Part shown: positions 1 through 12,316 of the stretch, one piece after another | Position numbering within the stretch: the stretch's first letter is position 1 | How the letters are laid out: every line of letters starts with the position of its first letter | Source: Cucumis sativus | Taxonomy: Eukaryota; Streptophyta; Magnoliopsida; Cucurbitales; Cucurbitaceae | Assembly (NCBI RefSeq): GCF_000004075.3 | Contig: NC_026660.2 | Span: 28,275,498 to 28,339,497, forward strand | Length of the DNA stretch: 64,000 bases | Reading direction: 5' to 3' | Program-made: the position numbers and the translations under genes | The notes under the pieces: generated by a model | What the model was told of the DNA's origin: nothing | Seen by the model: the letters and a program-made list of their open reading frames with translations, nothing else | Databases searched by the model: none

Positions 1-813
1 CTGCAAATTAAGTGTTTTGTAGCGGTGGATGACGTGTTTATATATATATAAAAGAATAATTAGGTGTATTTATACACAAGCTGAGTAATTTAGAAGAGTA
101 GAATTGGATGGGTAAGAAGAAAAACCACGAACTCAAATATTATTCAATACGAATTATATACATGCAGTGGAGTAAGCTCCTCGATGACACAATTGAGAAC
201 CATGTTATTTTTAAATATAACCAAATAAAAATAGATAGAAATATCGAAACTAATTAGGAAAATACACTTATTCGATGCAATTTTCCTCAATATATATATA
301 TACAAAATACAACCAAATTTTAAATTCTAATAGTTTAGTTTATGTCTATAAATGTATATTTTATAAATATATTTTTTCAGTAGTTTTGGGGTGATTGGAA
401 TATTCTTTTGAATTTTGTGTAAAGTAGTTTTGTAAAATGATTAAAAATAACAAATTTGACAAAATATTTATCAACTAACACAATTTTATATTCTATCTCT
501 ACCAAACATTTAATAGTCATTAATAATTAATAAGAATCTAAGAATTTTGGTGTAAATTATAAATATTTTAACTTATTTTGTTATTTTTAAAAACATTATA
601 ATATTTTTCAGATTTATCAATTAATTTTCTGTTTAGTTTATTTTAGAATATAGTTTTTTCGGTGTATTTGTTAAATAATTTATTTTTCATACGAATTCTG
701 TTATGCCTTCCAACTCCAACCGTAAAACTTGGATCTTTCCATGTTCAAGCAGTTTCAACTTTCAATTACGAATTATGATTGTTTGAATGGCAATTCCTTG
801 CAAAATGAGGTAG
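1..813. other. A+T-rich non-coding DNA, probably PFK intron
   Basis: No exon is visible here. The stretch is A+T-rich with scattered short TA runs. Because the phosphofructokinase exon that follows starts in the middle of its catalytic domain, most or all of this stretch is probably intron, with the N-terminal exons lying to the left of the window. The alternative is that the gene copy is 5'-truncated here. Confidence 0.5.
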
Positions 814-1635
814 GTTTACATAACCGGAGGGGATGGCACAATGCGTGGCGCCGTCAAGATATTCGAGGAAGTACGTCGTCGGAATCTTCAAGTCGCGGTC
901 ACCGGAATTCCTAAAACTGTCGACAATGACATTGGAATTATTGACCGATCATTCGGATTCCAAACGGCCGTCGAAATGGCACAACAAGCAATCAACGCTG
1001 CTCATGTGGAGGCCGAGAGCGCCGTGAATGGGATAGGGCTAGTGAAATTGATGGGCAGAAGCACCGGCCATATTGCACTCCATGCCACATTAAGCAGCCG
1101 AGACGTCGATTGCTGTTTGATACCTGAAATGGCCTTCTATTTGGAAGGCAACGGAGGTTTGTTTCCGTTTCTTGAACGAAGGTTGAAGGAGAACGGGCAT
1201 GCGGTTCTGGTGGTTGCTGAGGGAGCAGGACAAGGTATGATACCTAGAACGGAAGCGCAAAAGGAAGAGAGAGACGAATCTGGAAATCCGGTGTTCTTGG
1301 ATGTAGGCGGATGGTTGAAGACGGAGCTCAAGAATTGGTGGGCGACAACGCATCCCGGTGAGTTATTTACTGTGAAATACATAGATCCTACTTATATGAT
1401 TCGTGCCGTGCCTGCAAATGCTACAGATAATTCCTATTGTACACTGCTCGCTCATTCAGCCATTCATGGAGTAATGGCTGGTTATACTGGATTTGTCTCT
1501 GGCCCTATTAATGGAAACTATTCATATATTCCATTGAAAGAGGTGGCAGAAGCAAAGAATGAAGTTAATACTAGAGATCATAAATGGGCATGGGTTAGAT
1601 CTGTCACTAATCAGCCCGATTTTGTTAAAAGTTAA
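814..1635 (+). CDS. PFK2: ATP-dependent 6-phosphofructokinase, C-terminal exon (partial)
   Basis: The enzyme phosphorylates fructose 6-phosphate to fructose 1,6-bisphosphate in glycolysis. This exon gives 273 residues up to a TAA stop at 1633-1635. It opens just after an acceptor-like AG at 812-813 and reads [10 protein letters not shown], the GGDGT nucleotide-binding motif. The PKTVDND stretch carries the catalytic aspartate, and MGRSTG and the PE of [10 protein letters not shown] are sugar-phosphate contacts. The tail [13 protein letters not shown] is typical of the plant PFK2 subgroup as I remember it. The glycine after GGD is consistent with use of ATP rather than pyrophosphate. About 170 residues of the N-terminal half are missing from the window. 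The acceptor has a weak pyrimidine tract, so the exact first base is less sure. An uninterrupted frame with all catalytic motifs argues for a live gene. The PFK2 label rests on recalled similarity. Confidence 0.85.
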   Translation, partial: VYITGGDGTMRGAVKIFEEVRRRNLQVAVTGIPKTVDNDIGIIDRSFGFQTAVEMAQQAINAAHVEAESAVNGIGLVKLMGRSTGHIALHATLSSRDVDCCLIPEMAFYLEGNGGLFPFLERRLKENGHAVLVVAEGAGQGMIPRTEAQKEERDESGNPVFLDVGGWLKTELKNWWATTHPGELFTVKYIDPTYMIRAVPANATDNSYCTLLAHSAIHGVMAGYTGFVSGPINGNYSYIPLKEVAEAKNEVNTRDHKWAWVRSVTNQPDFVKS

Positions 1636-1894
1636 CTACTCGATCTGAAAAACATCAGTCCATAAGGGGGTCTTAGTGGAAATGAAATTTTAGGATTATG
1701 TGTTTGTAACTCTTAAGATACCCTTAACTTTTGAAATCAAAGTTCTTGTTTGTCGGCTCAACTTTTTATTTCAGGAAATGATTTCTGGTTGGTACACACA
1801 AATCAAAATGATCAAACACACCTCACGCTTTGATTACTTTAGCAATTGATCTAAAGCACACTGCACACAATCTCTACTACTATTACTTCAACAG

Positions 1895-4169
1895 TTAGAA
1901 GTTTCGCAGCTTTATGCTTTTTGTTATCTGGGTTTGACATGTTGGGCAGAAGAGGAGATCTTTACCACAATCCGAGCATGTCTGCGACAAACGTGCTTGT
2001 TAATATTAAATATTAAACAAGAAAAAAGAAAAAGGATTGGAGATATTCCCAATTAAACTGCTAAATTGTGTTACGAATTACCTGATGTCCACATCCAAAT
2101 GCAAGTTCTTTCTCATTCGTGTAGCATTTTGGACAAATCTGCAAATCACAATGTGGTTATTAAGAAATCGATTATTTTCTGAATGTCAACGTAGGTTTTT
2201 CAGCCAACATGTGTTTTTGTGTTGTTAAAGCTTTCAACTGTAGCATTACCCTATAAAATGACATTGACGACGACCAAGTAGATGACCGGGAAAGTACCGA
2301 ATGAGCTGGAGAAGTGGAACCAGAGAAAGATGATGTTATGTCACTGTCTGTGCGCCTATAGATTGGAGTATAGTGGTAGCGTGGAATATTGGTGATTGGA
2401 GGAGGCCGTGGCAGTGGGAAGGGCAAATGCTCTTGCGTTTCTCTTTTTTGGCTGCAAGTAAAATTTGTGGAAAGTTTAGTTAAACCATAGGTACTATGAT
2501 TTACCATTTATATTACGGATAAGGCGGACATTTGAAGCATTCAGCGGGTAATTTACCCCAGAAGTTGGAGCCTCGTTGTTTCCTTGTATTGAGGTGGTAT
2601 CTCCATCAGACATTGCAGTGCAAACTCAGTCTCCTTTTTACACGGGGAAGTACCCTTCGACATGATCTCAGTAAAATTCACGAACTGCCCCAGACAATAA
2701 ACCTCGGAATGAAAACAAAAATTGAAAAAATAGAACCAAAAAATGGTATTTTGAGTCTAGTACTGCAAGTTCTCTCTCTTTTCACCTGAAAATTGTCGAA
2801 CTGCCGCCCTGGGACTTTATCATCGCATTCACTCATTTGATCCCATGGGCCATCACCAACTCCAACTAAGATTATAGACAGGGGATATTTGCTGCATAAA
2901 AAGAACATCAAACTGAAGCTATAGAAGGGAATGGGATTGTAGCAAACATGTGGTCATTTTGTATAGTTCAACCAACCTTGCTTCCACAATTGCATCTATC
3001 GTGGCTTGTTCTTGAGGACTAAGGTGACCTTTACGAGTGTCTACGCTCCTTGTTACCTAGCATAGAGAGACCATGAAAATATGAATGAATCAGATTTAGA
3101 GGAACTACAAGAAGTCGAAGTATAAACGATCAATTTCAATTAATATGTGTAGCTATTAACTTGGCCATCAGCAATGATCAGAAGAATATGATACTGGCCA
3201 CCGCTGTCATTGACTATTCTGATCGCGTTTCTTATGATTGGAGCGAACGATGTTGGGCCTGACATAGTAATAAATAGTATACAAGCAAGCAGAAGTTATA
3301 GTGAATGCAAATGAAGAAGTGAATTGAGATTCTGTTAAGGGAAAATTTACCTGCCAATCTAACGTGAGGTACTATTTCACGGTAGCAAAAGAGCACTTCC
3401 TCAAAGCCATGGCATGGCCTATCTCCCGAATGAAAGCTAAAAACTTCCCTATCTCCAGTAGCAACTGCATAAGTTAATGGAACTTTAAGATAAGAGTGTT
3501 TATATATGTGTGTGTGTTTGATGAAATTCTACAGTTTGATCACAAAATCACACCATCTCCAAAGCCGTAGCACGGAATGATGTTATCGTCGTCAAACTTT
3601 TCGAGTGTTCTTCCAATGATAGAAATTGCTTGTTCATAGGGATTGAGAAAAGCTCCAGCAAGGTCATGGAGATTCCTCCCCATGAAAGATTTGGTCCCAG
3701 TCCACTCATTGCTTATTGTGAAGTCGATTCCAATGATCAGGTTGGAGGATTCCAAACCTGCCTTTACAAGGGCTTCAGTCACCTGTAAGTGCAGAACTCA
3801 TGAATCCAATTGATAGATGCTCAAGGCGCCACAGTTTTTACGCCAAGATGTTTTGTTTAGTTTTCGGTATTATGGTTTGGTAAAGATCATGAAAACAAGG
3901 TGAACCAAAACATTTCAATGGAACTAATAAGAGAAGATGAATGGTACCTGTTCAAGGGATTCAAAATCATCACCATTTATTTTATGACTTGGGTTTTGAA
4001 AAGAAGGCCCAGAACTCATGTTCGGGGGAAGGGTACGACTCGTGCTCGGGGGAAGGGTATGACTCGTGCTCGGGGGAAGGGTACGACCACACGAACATTT
4101 TGATGGCTGCTTCGGAGTAGTATCATAGATGTGAATATTGCATATTTGCCTAGAAGGCTGACCTCCCAT
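1895..4169 (-). CDS. RGLG-type E3 ubiquitin ligase (vWA/copine domain plus RING)
   Basis: Ten exons on the minus strand: 3948-4169, 3554-3782, 3351-3464, 3161-3258, 2977-3056, 2786-2891, 2557-2684, 2250-2451, 2082-2138 and 1895-1981. They sum to 1323 nt (440 residues). The start MGGQPS has Gly2 and Ser6, fitting N-myristoylation as known for RGLG proteins, so plasma-membrane attachment is likely. Residues about 70-330 form the copine-type vWA domain, with [15 protein letters not shown] and [15 protein letters not shown] Ser/Pro-rich linker leads to a C-terminal RING near residues 395-427 (CPKC, GCGHQTC, CPTC). RGLG ligases act in auxin, drought and ABA signalling in Arabidopsis. The N-terminus is odd in carrying a triplicated TLPPSTS-type repeat. 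The gene converges on the PFK gene, with only 259 bases between the two stop codons. The closest RGLG number cannot be told from sequence reading alone. Confidence 0.93.
4017..4088 (-). repeat. 24-bp coding minisatellite in RGLG exon 1
   Basis: Three consecutive copies of a 24-base unit (core CGGGGGAAGGGTACGACTCG on the plus strand) lie inside the first exon of the RGLG-like gene. Since 24 is a multiple of three the frame is kept, and the protein carries [16 protein letters not shown] and TLPPNMSS in a row. The second copy differs from the first at single bases, so the array is fairly recent. Confidence 0.9.
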
Positions 4170-5710
4170 AATTCTGTTTCGATGTTTGATAAAAACAAAC
4201 TCTCAAAGTAAGTGCAGAAAAAGCAGAGAAGAAAGCAAATAGAGAAAGAAGATTATTGAGATGAAATTTAGAAACAAGAAAGAGTATGAATTAGCATTTG
4301 GGAGAGATTAAAATGAAACTAGAAGAGTTGATGATTCTCCTTTTTGAATGTCAACATATTTGAAAGGACAAATTTACAAGTAATGACGTGTGTTCGAGAA
4401 ATAATCAAAGTCAAATAAATTAACAAATTAAGAAGCTCAAATCAGGAAGCTTCAAAGAACAATAATTTAAATTCTCTTTGTGAATTATATAATGAAAGTC
4501 AAGTGCTTGTGTCTGTGTCTATATATGTATATATATATATATATATATTTAAAGGAAAGGCCAATTGATCTTTGTGAGAAAATAATCTTGGAGGATTTGG
4601 ATTACATAAAATTAACTTTTGTTGAATGCTTCAATAGGTTTTTCAGTTGAGATGTTTGGAGAGAAGAATTCTGGAGTTATTTTTTTTCTTTTTAAAAAAT
4701 GTAAAATGATTGTTGTCCAATGGAATTGATAATGATGTTTCAGTTGTTTTCTAATTTTATAGTCTATAGTCTTCGATAAATAATTCAGATGTGAATAAAT
4801 TATTTCCCTTTGTCGATGTCTTTACAATGTCTCAGTAATGTTGAATATCTCCCGTAGGAGTTGAATATACCCTCAATCGTTGGTCACAAAATTGTCTAAA
4901 ATTCTTAGGTTTGATATATGTATAAATATATAGTTGTTTACAATAGCTAGATAAATCTAATATTATCACTAATAACAAGACTTATTTTCTCGAGAGAATA
5001 GAATTTGACGTTTCCAAGTAGAAGTTCATTTCTCAAAGATAAAAACAGAATTGTGGTCTTCCCAAAGTGTTATAAGATTATTTGCTTGAGGCCTGGATAA
5101 CGATTGGAAGTGTTTAAATGCAATTTTTAAAGTGGGTTTTAAGACTTCAAAAGCAACACTCTTTAATCGATTTGTATTTAATTGGCATGACAAAAAAGTT
5201 GTGATATTCATATATTTACATGGACTATTGGTTTCATGTCATTGTCGTAGAATTCACTATCATTCTCAACCGATGTGTCATGTATTTGAAGCGATCAATG
5301 ACTTGTCTTTTAAGAAACATTTCATAATCTTTCTCAACTTTCTTTACTATCGTGGCATCATTTCATTTACCCAATTAGCTATCAACTATATTTAAAGACT
5401 AAATAGAAATCAAATCCAAATTATGATAGATTTCTTTTGACTACGGACAAGAGTGTCCATTGCTTAAAAACCATAGGTCAGTAACTTAACAAGAACTTGG
5501 AATGTGAAATGGATGTTCATATGCTTCAATTTTGAAAAACTAATCACGAAATGGTATCAAAGAGATTATCAAATTCACAGATAATTGATTTCATTGGATG
5601 GGAATGATAGTTAAATTTCATGACAACACAGGAGCTACGGGAAAAGAAGCTTTCTTCCATTTCATCTTGAATGACAGTGTGGTTGATCGATCGCCATGCC
5701 CATGCCCATC
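4170..5710. other. Intergenic, no gene seen
   Basis: This gap separates the RGLG start (its promoter side) from the 3' end of the BMT5-like gene. It is A+T-rich, with a TA run near 4526-4550. The part next to 4170 should hold the RGLG 5' leader and promoter. Short open frames around 5030-5400 show no recognisable family and no splice context. Confidence 0.6.
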
Positions 5711-6606
5711 TCAGCCGGATTGATTAAGCTTAAACTTGTAAGTACTGCAATCCCCAAGCCAAAATGGGGCATTGGAGTGACCTCCATCGGCTCTCTTGTT
5801 TTCATATCCCGGATAATCCTTCTTGTTAAACGGCACCGTTTCCTCCAGCTTCAACCCCACTTTCATGGCTTCCTCCACCAGCTCCCATTTGTTGTACGGT
5901 TCCCCTTCCTTGTGCGATACATGAATCTCCCCATCTAATTTCTTCAATAAAACCCTAGCGTTCCTCAGAAACCCTTCCACCAATTCCTTGTTCAATCTGC
6001 AGTTCCATTCATTCCATAAGAAATTCCGATGCACTGATTGAGAAAGAAGAAGAGAAGAAGAGAAGAAGAGAAGAAGAAGAAGATCGGTTACTGAATTTGG
6101 CAGAAACTGTCCTCGCGGTACAGGAACCCGACGTGAGGGAAATTGTAGACGATGCGATCGAATCTCTGTGTTCTAAGGAAGAAATGTGTGCTCATATTTC
6201 GCACGTCGATTCCGTAGAATATCAAACATCCTCTTTCTTCTAGTTCCCTCACGTTCCTAATTCCGTCGCTGTATTTCTTTTCTAGGTCATCTGGAATAGA
6301 GAAACAAAACAAAACCAAACCAAACCAATTCGTCAACAACGCAACAAGATGAAAAAGGCATAAACAAAAGCAATCAATTGCGATTATGATCGTACCCTGA
6401 GAATCGAGGCAAGTAGCTACAATGTTGCAAGCGCATCCGAAGTGTTTGGCCAAACACAGTGCAAACGAAAAATCCCCTTCTCCAACGAGTAATATTCGGT
6501 GTCTGGACGAGTAGTGTTTCCTCCATATTTCTTCTTCTTCTTCGTCTTCATCTTCGTCTTCATCGGACGATTCTGTTCTTCTCTCGTTTTCGGGCAGTAA
6601 TTCCAT
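5711..6606 (-). CDS. BMT5-like / DUF2431 Rossmann-fold protein (At4g26485-like)
   Basis: Three exons: 6396-6606, 6092-6290 and 5711-5996, together 696 nt (231 residues). After an acidic N-terminus (residues 13-26 almost all Ser, Asp and Glu) comes ILLVGEGDFSFA at about 38-49. This is the S-adenosylmethionine-binding first motif of the family typified by yeast Bmt5, a 25S rRNA uridine-N3 methyltransferase. FDRIVYNFPHVGF is the second hallmark, and a GEIHVSHK strand lies in the last exon. The third exon was fixed by frame: using the acceptor CTGCAG at 5997-6002 restores Q-LNKELVEGFLRNA, whereas the nearer AG at the end of the pyrimidine tract would shift the frame. Intron 2 contains a long GAA/CTT tract. 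Plant members are short and mostly uncharacterised, so the rRNA methyltransferase role is family inference. Confidence 0.85.
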
Positions 6607-8211
6607 CGGCGATCGGTCTGGTAAAACTAGAATTTGAATCGACGTTTTGAAATCGAGAATTGGGATTGCGGATTAAATTAAGAACTTGATTGAAATCAAT
6701 GGATTTTTGGAAGATGATGAAGTCAATGAGAGTCAAGCTTTTGTATGAAATGACAATTCACGAGGATGCTTTCTAATCAGTACTATCTCTACTCATTATT
6801 CACCGTTGAATCCCCTTTTTTACTTTTCGAAATATTTGTAATTCATCTTTAAACATTAATTAATTAATTAATATTATGTACTGATGTTTCTAAAAATAAA
6901 AATTTAAAAAAATCTTTATTATTACATATTCTTTACAATTTTATCATTCAAAACAAATATAATTTCTCAACTACTTTAGATTTCAAAATGCTTCAACCTT
7001 GTTTTTCAACTTTTTAAAAATGTTAATCACTGGAATTGTTATCAATAGCCAGAAAAAAAATTGAAAAATTGAGAGTTTGATGAATTTTGTTGTAATTTAT
7101 TAAATTAAAATCATCAAGCAATAAAATCTAGTGGCCAAGAGGGTAATTTTCTTCTTCTTATTATTATTATATTTTTTAGAAAAATTTGAAGTTCCGTACA
7201 AAAGATTGTGGAAGAATAAAAATGGTGTGTAGCTTAATTAACATATAGTTCTTAATGTCACGGTTTGAAATAATAAAACATAGAAATTGCAACATTTTAA
7301 GATCATTCAAAATTTACTTTTTCCTTTCATTTTTTTTAATCCTGCCTTCATTTTTCTAAAGTTAAATAATTAATTTACAAGAATCTTGGGTAAATGTTTA
7401 TTTATCTCAAAACTTCCAAAAAATTTAAATTGGAAATTTAAACTTTTTTTTCTTTAAAGTTAGTTCTAAGGTGCATTTTAAATTATAGTAAAATTTCTTA
7501 TCCAAACACCCAAACACCAAAACACCAAATTTTTGCTATATTTTGTAATTATTTTTTTTTAATATTTGAATAGATATTAAGGGTGTGAAAAAACATAATA
7601 GAATGGACTTTTCCAAGAAAAATAAATAAAAGTTTAAGTTGCCTTTTATTTATTTCTAATTTTAGGAAATTGGAAAAAAAAAATCAAACATGTTTAGTAA
7701 ACTTTTCGGTTTCCATTTTTTTTTTTTCAAATAAAAGTGAAATACGTTTAGATTTACGTCTTTTTCTAGTAGTAGAATTTCAAATCATTTCTAAAAATAT
7801 ATATATAATTTACTATCTAGCAATAAACAAACTACCGAGAATTTTATATTTATAAGAAAGTGTAGTGCTTAAATCTGGCTGTAATCTAAACATTACCTTC
7901 TATCTTCATTTTTGAATTTTGAAGATTTCCTCTCCAAGAACTGTGACCCTATTCCCCTCCATGAATTTTCAGGCCAATAGGGTTGATTCAACTGGGAAAT
8001 GCATTCTCCGTAAAGTTAAACCCATATTTTTACACTATATCAACGGTGCCAGTAGCAAATACAGATCTTTTCAAGAACAAAATATTCCAATGGGCTAATA
8101 CTTACTTCCCCCCAAAGTTATATCTATTGAATGCCATTGAAAAGATAAGGTCCTAATTTTCAAATGCCATAAAACAATCTTCACAGGAAGGGGAGAGGGC
8201 AACCGGACCTG

Positions 8212-8252
<41 letters not shown>

Positions 8253-8266
8253 GCAACTCGATGACT
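6607..8266. other. Intergenic, A+T-rich
   Basis: No gene seen. The gap runs from the BMT5-like promoter side to the 3' flank of the polymerase subunit gene. It contains several poly-A and poly-T runs, and its right end is the probable 3' UTR of the subunit gene. Confidence 0.6.
8214..8250. repeat. CAACAG hexanucleotide microsatellite
   Basis: About six perfect copies of CAACAG lie just 3' of the stop codon of the Pol IV/V subunit 4 gene. They fall in its likely 3' UTR, where the transcript would read CTGTTG repeats. Variable copy number between accessions is likely. Confidence 0.9.
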
Positions 8267-10989
8267 TCAGGATGATTTTACTTTGGCTAGCTCACTCAAG
8301 ACATTGTTGATAGGTTCACTTAGCTTGCTTCTTTTCCTCTGCTTTGTATATAACCATGTTGGAATCAAATAAATGAATAAACAATAATCATAGCAACAAA
8401 GTTCCAATGATGCATAACCAATACATAACCCATCTATGTAGGCTACACATATTTAAATGTGTTTTTAAGGTCCTTACGAGCACTTGGAAACATTTGAAGA
8501 ATGGTTTCAGTTTAAAAGGATTACCTCCGAACAAGGAAGATCCAAAAAAGAACACCTTAGAGGAGCAAATTCCTCTCAATCTAACTTTCTATAAATAGAA
8601 TATTGAATCCTAAAGTTTTTGGGAGGGTAAACAAGAGAAGCTACAAAATCTTAAACATTTTGAATATACTTTTAGAATTACAACATATTCTGAGGGAGGC
8701 AATACCAAATTGACTGAAAAAGGTTACGACACATTTATAACTATTTTACCATTGCTCTATTAAAGTCTTCAATTTTTGTTTTACCCTTGCATTTTCAGTT
8801 CTTTTATTATATATTTTCACTTTTTCTTTTTTTTTTTTTGGTGATAGGAAACGAAATATTTTCATATTGTATTGAAATTCATCACACGTGCATATTTTTT
8901 ACCCATTAGTAAATCACTAAATTATTCTTGTCAAGTAATTGTAAGCTAGGACGACCTAATTGATCTAAGGAAAATACAAGAGGACCAAATAGCAGAATAA
9001 GTACAGAAACTAAATCAATTTTTAAGTTCAACTAATAGAGGTGACAATTTAACCCACCAACCTTTCGATTGAGGGTACAATGCGTTAGCCTCTTTAGCAA
9101 TGCTCAAATAGGCAGGAAAAGAATATGTGTTTTAAGTATATTCATATGGCATGGTGATATTACAGAAAATATGGAAACATAAACCGTACCTTCAAGGATG
9201 GAAGAAGAGCAAAAACTTCATCAGTAGTGTCTGGGCAGACATTAGCAATCACACATATCTGAATCAATTTTAATCCAGAGTCAGTTTATCATTCGAAGAA
9301 TTAATTTTGAGAAAGGCAAAAAAGAAGATAGATATAACTACCTCACTATCCGTTACGCCATATTTCTTGAGGGTTCTAGAATTTTCAGTTAAGCACTCAA
9401 ATGAACAGACAAATGAAAACAAGCACCATACAGCACACCAGGAGTGCTGGGTTGGTGCAAAAGCATACTTCCAAGGTAGTATATAAATTGATTCCATCCA
9501 TAAGAAGAAATAAAAAAGAAATGGCCTATTCATCAGATCAAGGATACTCAAGAACCGGTCTAACTGACTCGGCATTTACATAGTGGTTGGCTCTTTTAGC
9601 ATATTGCAATCCCCTATCAAATGACCTAAGATAAAAGCAAATCAAGTTGGTAAGCATGTGAAATTATTCTTCCAAATAAATGATCGATAATATTCACTTA
9701 CGTGGGAATTTTTATGGTTGGATCAGCGGATAGAAAAACCATCTGATCTTGGATTCCCTGTAAAAGTTGTGCAGCCTCACAGTCCATAAGGCATTGGCAT
9801 TTAACATTCTTGGGCAGTTCTGCACACCAATTTAAAACCAAAATGAAAAAAAAAAAAAGGCAATAATATAAACAGGAGACATACTTCTCTTTATCCCATC
9901 AATAAAAGAATAAAAGTAAAATAAAAAATATGGCCTCAGAACAGAAAAGAGAAAACAGTCAGTTGCCAAACAGAGTAAGGCAAAACCGACCTTCCATGAT
10001 ATGAATAACAGAAAAAGCGTATACATTCATGACCATGTGATACTGAATAAAACCATATTCAAAGTCAAGGCATACCCACCTTGCTCAATCTTTAACTCTA
10101 GTGCTTGGGGTTCCTTCGCAATAGAAGCCTTCGTGTTTGCACCTTTTCCTCCTTTACCCAAGTCACCTACAAGCCACAATTGGAAAGGAGAGAATTTGTA
10201 TTAACAGAAAAATAACAAATAAGAGGCTGATGAAGTCAGTAGAAAGATAAGAGTAAAATAGGAAATAAAACAAACATTTAAAACCAGTACCATTTTTGCC
10301 ACTGTATTTCATCGAAAAAGTATTTGTCGCATCAACTGATCCTGTATGTACAAATTACGTCCGAATTAAGTAGTTTTATATGGTAAACACATTCTTCTGA
10401 CATATAACTTATTCAACATTGGCACATCAAGTGAATTGTATTTTGAACAACACAAAAAGTATCATTCTTAGAAGGATTAAAAAAGACTATTGACCTTGAG
10501 CATCGAACTGGACTTTCCTTCCCTTCTTTAGCTTTGACAAACTATCATCCTTTCCTTTTAGAGAAGCTATGCAATAAGTCAGGAAGCATTTGATAGAAAC
10601 ATAACATATTATATATAATGATGTATTCCTGTCCCATGATCCATTTGGCAAACTACAAGCATAATCACATGGAAAGCTGGAAACAACAAGGATTCACTAA
10701 TTTTCAGTTCTGTACAAACATTTATATTAGTAGCTTTAAAATCCAAGAGATTCTCAAAACAAAATTTTTCGTTGAAGATTGATAAGTAATTTGGACAAGA
10801 GTGAATTCAGTTGAATCAAATGGGGGCAACAGAACAGATGCATGAAGTTGAAAACAATACACAACCTCCCATTCCAGGTAGAGTGAAAAGATATTAACGA
10901 TACGAACCATCCTTGAGAGCGGAAGACTTGAGGGAAGACTTAGCAGGTCTTTTTTGCACTGAAAAACCCTTTTCGCCTTTCTCCGACAT
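8267..10989 (-). CDS. NRPD4: DNA-directed RNA polymerases IV and V subunit 4
   Basis: Nine exons: 10908-10989, 10495-10566, 10291-10341, 10080-10166, 9702-9819, 9548-9625, 9342-9375, 9190-9258 and 8267-8338. They sum to 663 nt (220 residues). The N-terminal 90 residues are Lys/Gly/Ser-rich and disordered, starting MSEKGEKGFSVQKRPAKSS. From about residue 95 the RPB4-like core follows: LPKNVKCQCLMDCEAAQLLQ, then SFDRGLQYAKRA and EICVIANVCPDTTDEVFALL. It ends in LSEPINNVLSELAKVKSS. The long basic head before the Rpb4 fold marks the NRPD4/NRPE4 form shared by Pol IV and Pol V, rather than Pol II NRPB4. Those polymerases make the siRNA precursors and scaffold transcripts of RNA-directed DNA methylation. 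The start is the first ATG after a leader that probably extends to about 11,290. Intron 8 carries a tRNA-like repeat. Confidence 0.93.
9036..9105 (-). repeat. tRNA-like (SINE head-like) sequence in NRPD4 intron 8
   Basis: Read on the minus strand, this stretch has an A-box-like segment (TTGCTAAAGAGG, about 9089-9100). About 30 bases on comes a B-box-like segment (GGTTGGTGGGTTAAATTG, about 9044-9061). The order and spacing resemble a decayed tRNA-derived SINE head in the same orientation as the host gene. It is too decayed for a family name. Confidence 0.35.
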
Positions 10990-12316
10990 TACCGAAAATC
11001 TGTTCCTCTGATTTAGTTCGATTAAGCTCCAAGAAAAACCTACTTCAGAAAATCGAAACTAAGGCATTGATGAGATGTTTATGTTAGTTTACAAATTGGA
11101 AACTGAAATGGAACACTAAAATTCCATGAAACAAAAAGAGAAAAACGGGGAAAAGAATCGTCAGAGAAGAGAAGAGTAAAATAAGAAGGAAGATGAGAAG
11201 AATGCAATGGCGGAGTTGAAGAAGAAAAGGACCTGTTGGGTTGATCGGAAAATGGGAGAATCTTCACTTTCGTCTTGCGCAACCGACTGACGACAAGCCT
11301 TCGTTTCAATTCACTTATTCAACTAAAGACCCCAATTAAATTGACGGTAAATTGTCATTAGAAAATAAATTTGCAAAAAATTATTGGGGTTTTCAAAAAA
11401 AGAAATTACAAATTTTTTTTAGTTTCTGAAGATTAACCCTAAATCTCATCTTACTCTTAAATTTATTACTTCTACCAATATTTTTAAAAACAATTATGAA
11501 TCCAACTCTGTGATGAAAATAATAAAAATAATTAGAACGAAATAGACTTAATTTGTAAAAATAAAAAGTCAAATAGAAAATTATTATGAATAGCACAAAA
11601 ATTGGTGATTTTTTCAATATTTTAAAAATAGTTTTAATATTTTACTCTTTTTTTAAAATAACCCTAATTATAAACTAAATTATACCATTTCTAAATAAGT
11701 TAATAGTTACTTGAATTAAATTTTATTAAGTTCCCTCAATTTTCTTTATAAACTAAACCTGTATTTAACCAAAGCTGGAGGATTAAAATTAACAGACTCT
11801 TAATCTGTGGTTTGTTTGAATCCTCACATAATCTGTCACAGATGGTTGAACTAAAAAATAAGTTCGGTATAGTCTTCCCGCAATATGCCAATGCGATTCC
11901 AAAACAATTGTGAATTGTTGGAGAGGTAGTGATTCAAATTAATTGATAATAATGTTAATTATTGGTTGAATGGCCATAAAGATAATGAGTTTCAAGTTGT
12001 ACGATCACATTTAGAAATTGAACTGATGGGTTTAAAGAACCAAATAAAAAATCATAAGAACCAACAAAACGTTAAGGATACAAAAGTACACAGATCAAAA
12101 CCATAAAGCTAACTACAATTTATACTTGGAATTTCGCTTAACTGAGCTCGGATGCAGGTGAAATGCAAGAAGAACAGAACATTTCCAATTTCATTCAACA
12201 AAAAGAAGAAAGAAAGAAAGAAAGGAACAGCTGCAATCATATCAATCAAATTCAAAACAAAACTTGCTAGTCAGTGGTTGACATGTACCACCAAAACTCC
12301 CCCAACGAGAGACATC
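10990..12316. other. NRPD4 leader and spacer to CBL 3' end
   Basis: The part up to about 11,290 is likely the NRPD4 5' leader with a leader intron and promoter. The rest is A+T-rich with no gene seen. The right-hand end is probably the 3' UTR of the CBL gene. Confidence 0.5.

Noticed and set aside
3900-4103. Plus-strand frame with [12 protein letters not shown] repeats
   Set aside because: It is the antisense shadow of the 24-base repeat in RGLG exon 1.
6042-6084. GAA-rich stretch as a possible coding acidic or lysine tract
   Set aside because: It lies within intron 2 of the BMT5-like gene, where it is the pyrimidine tract before the acceptor on the transcribed strand.
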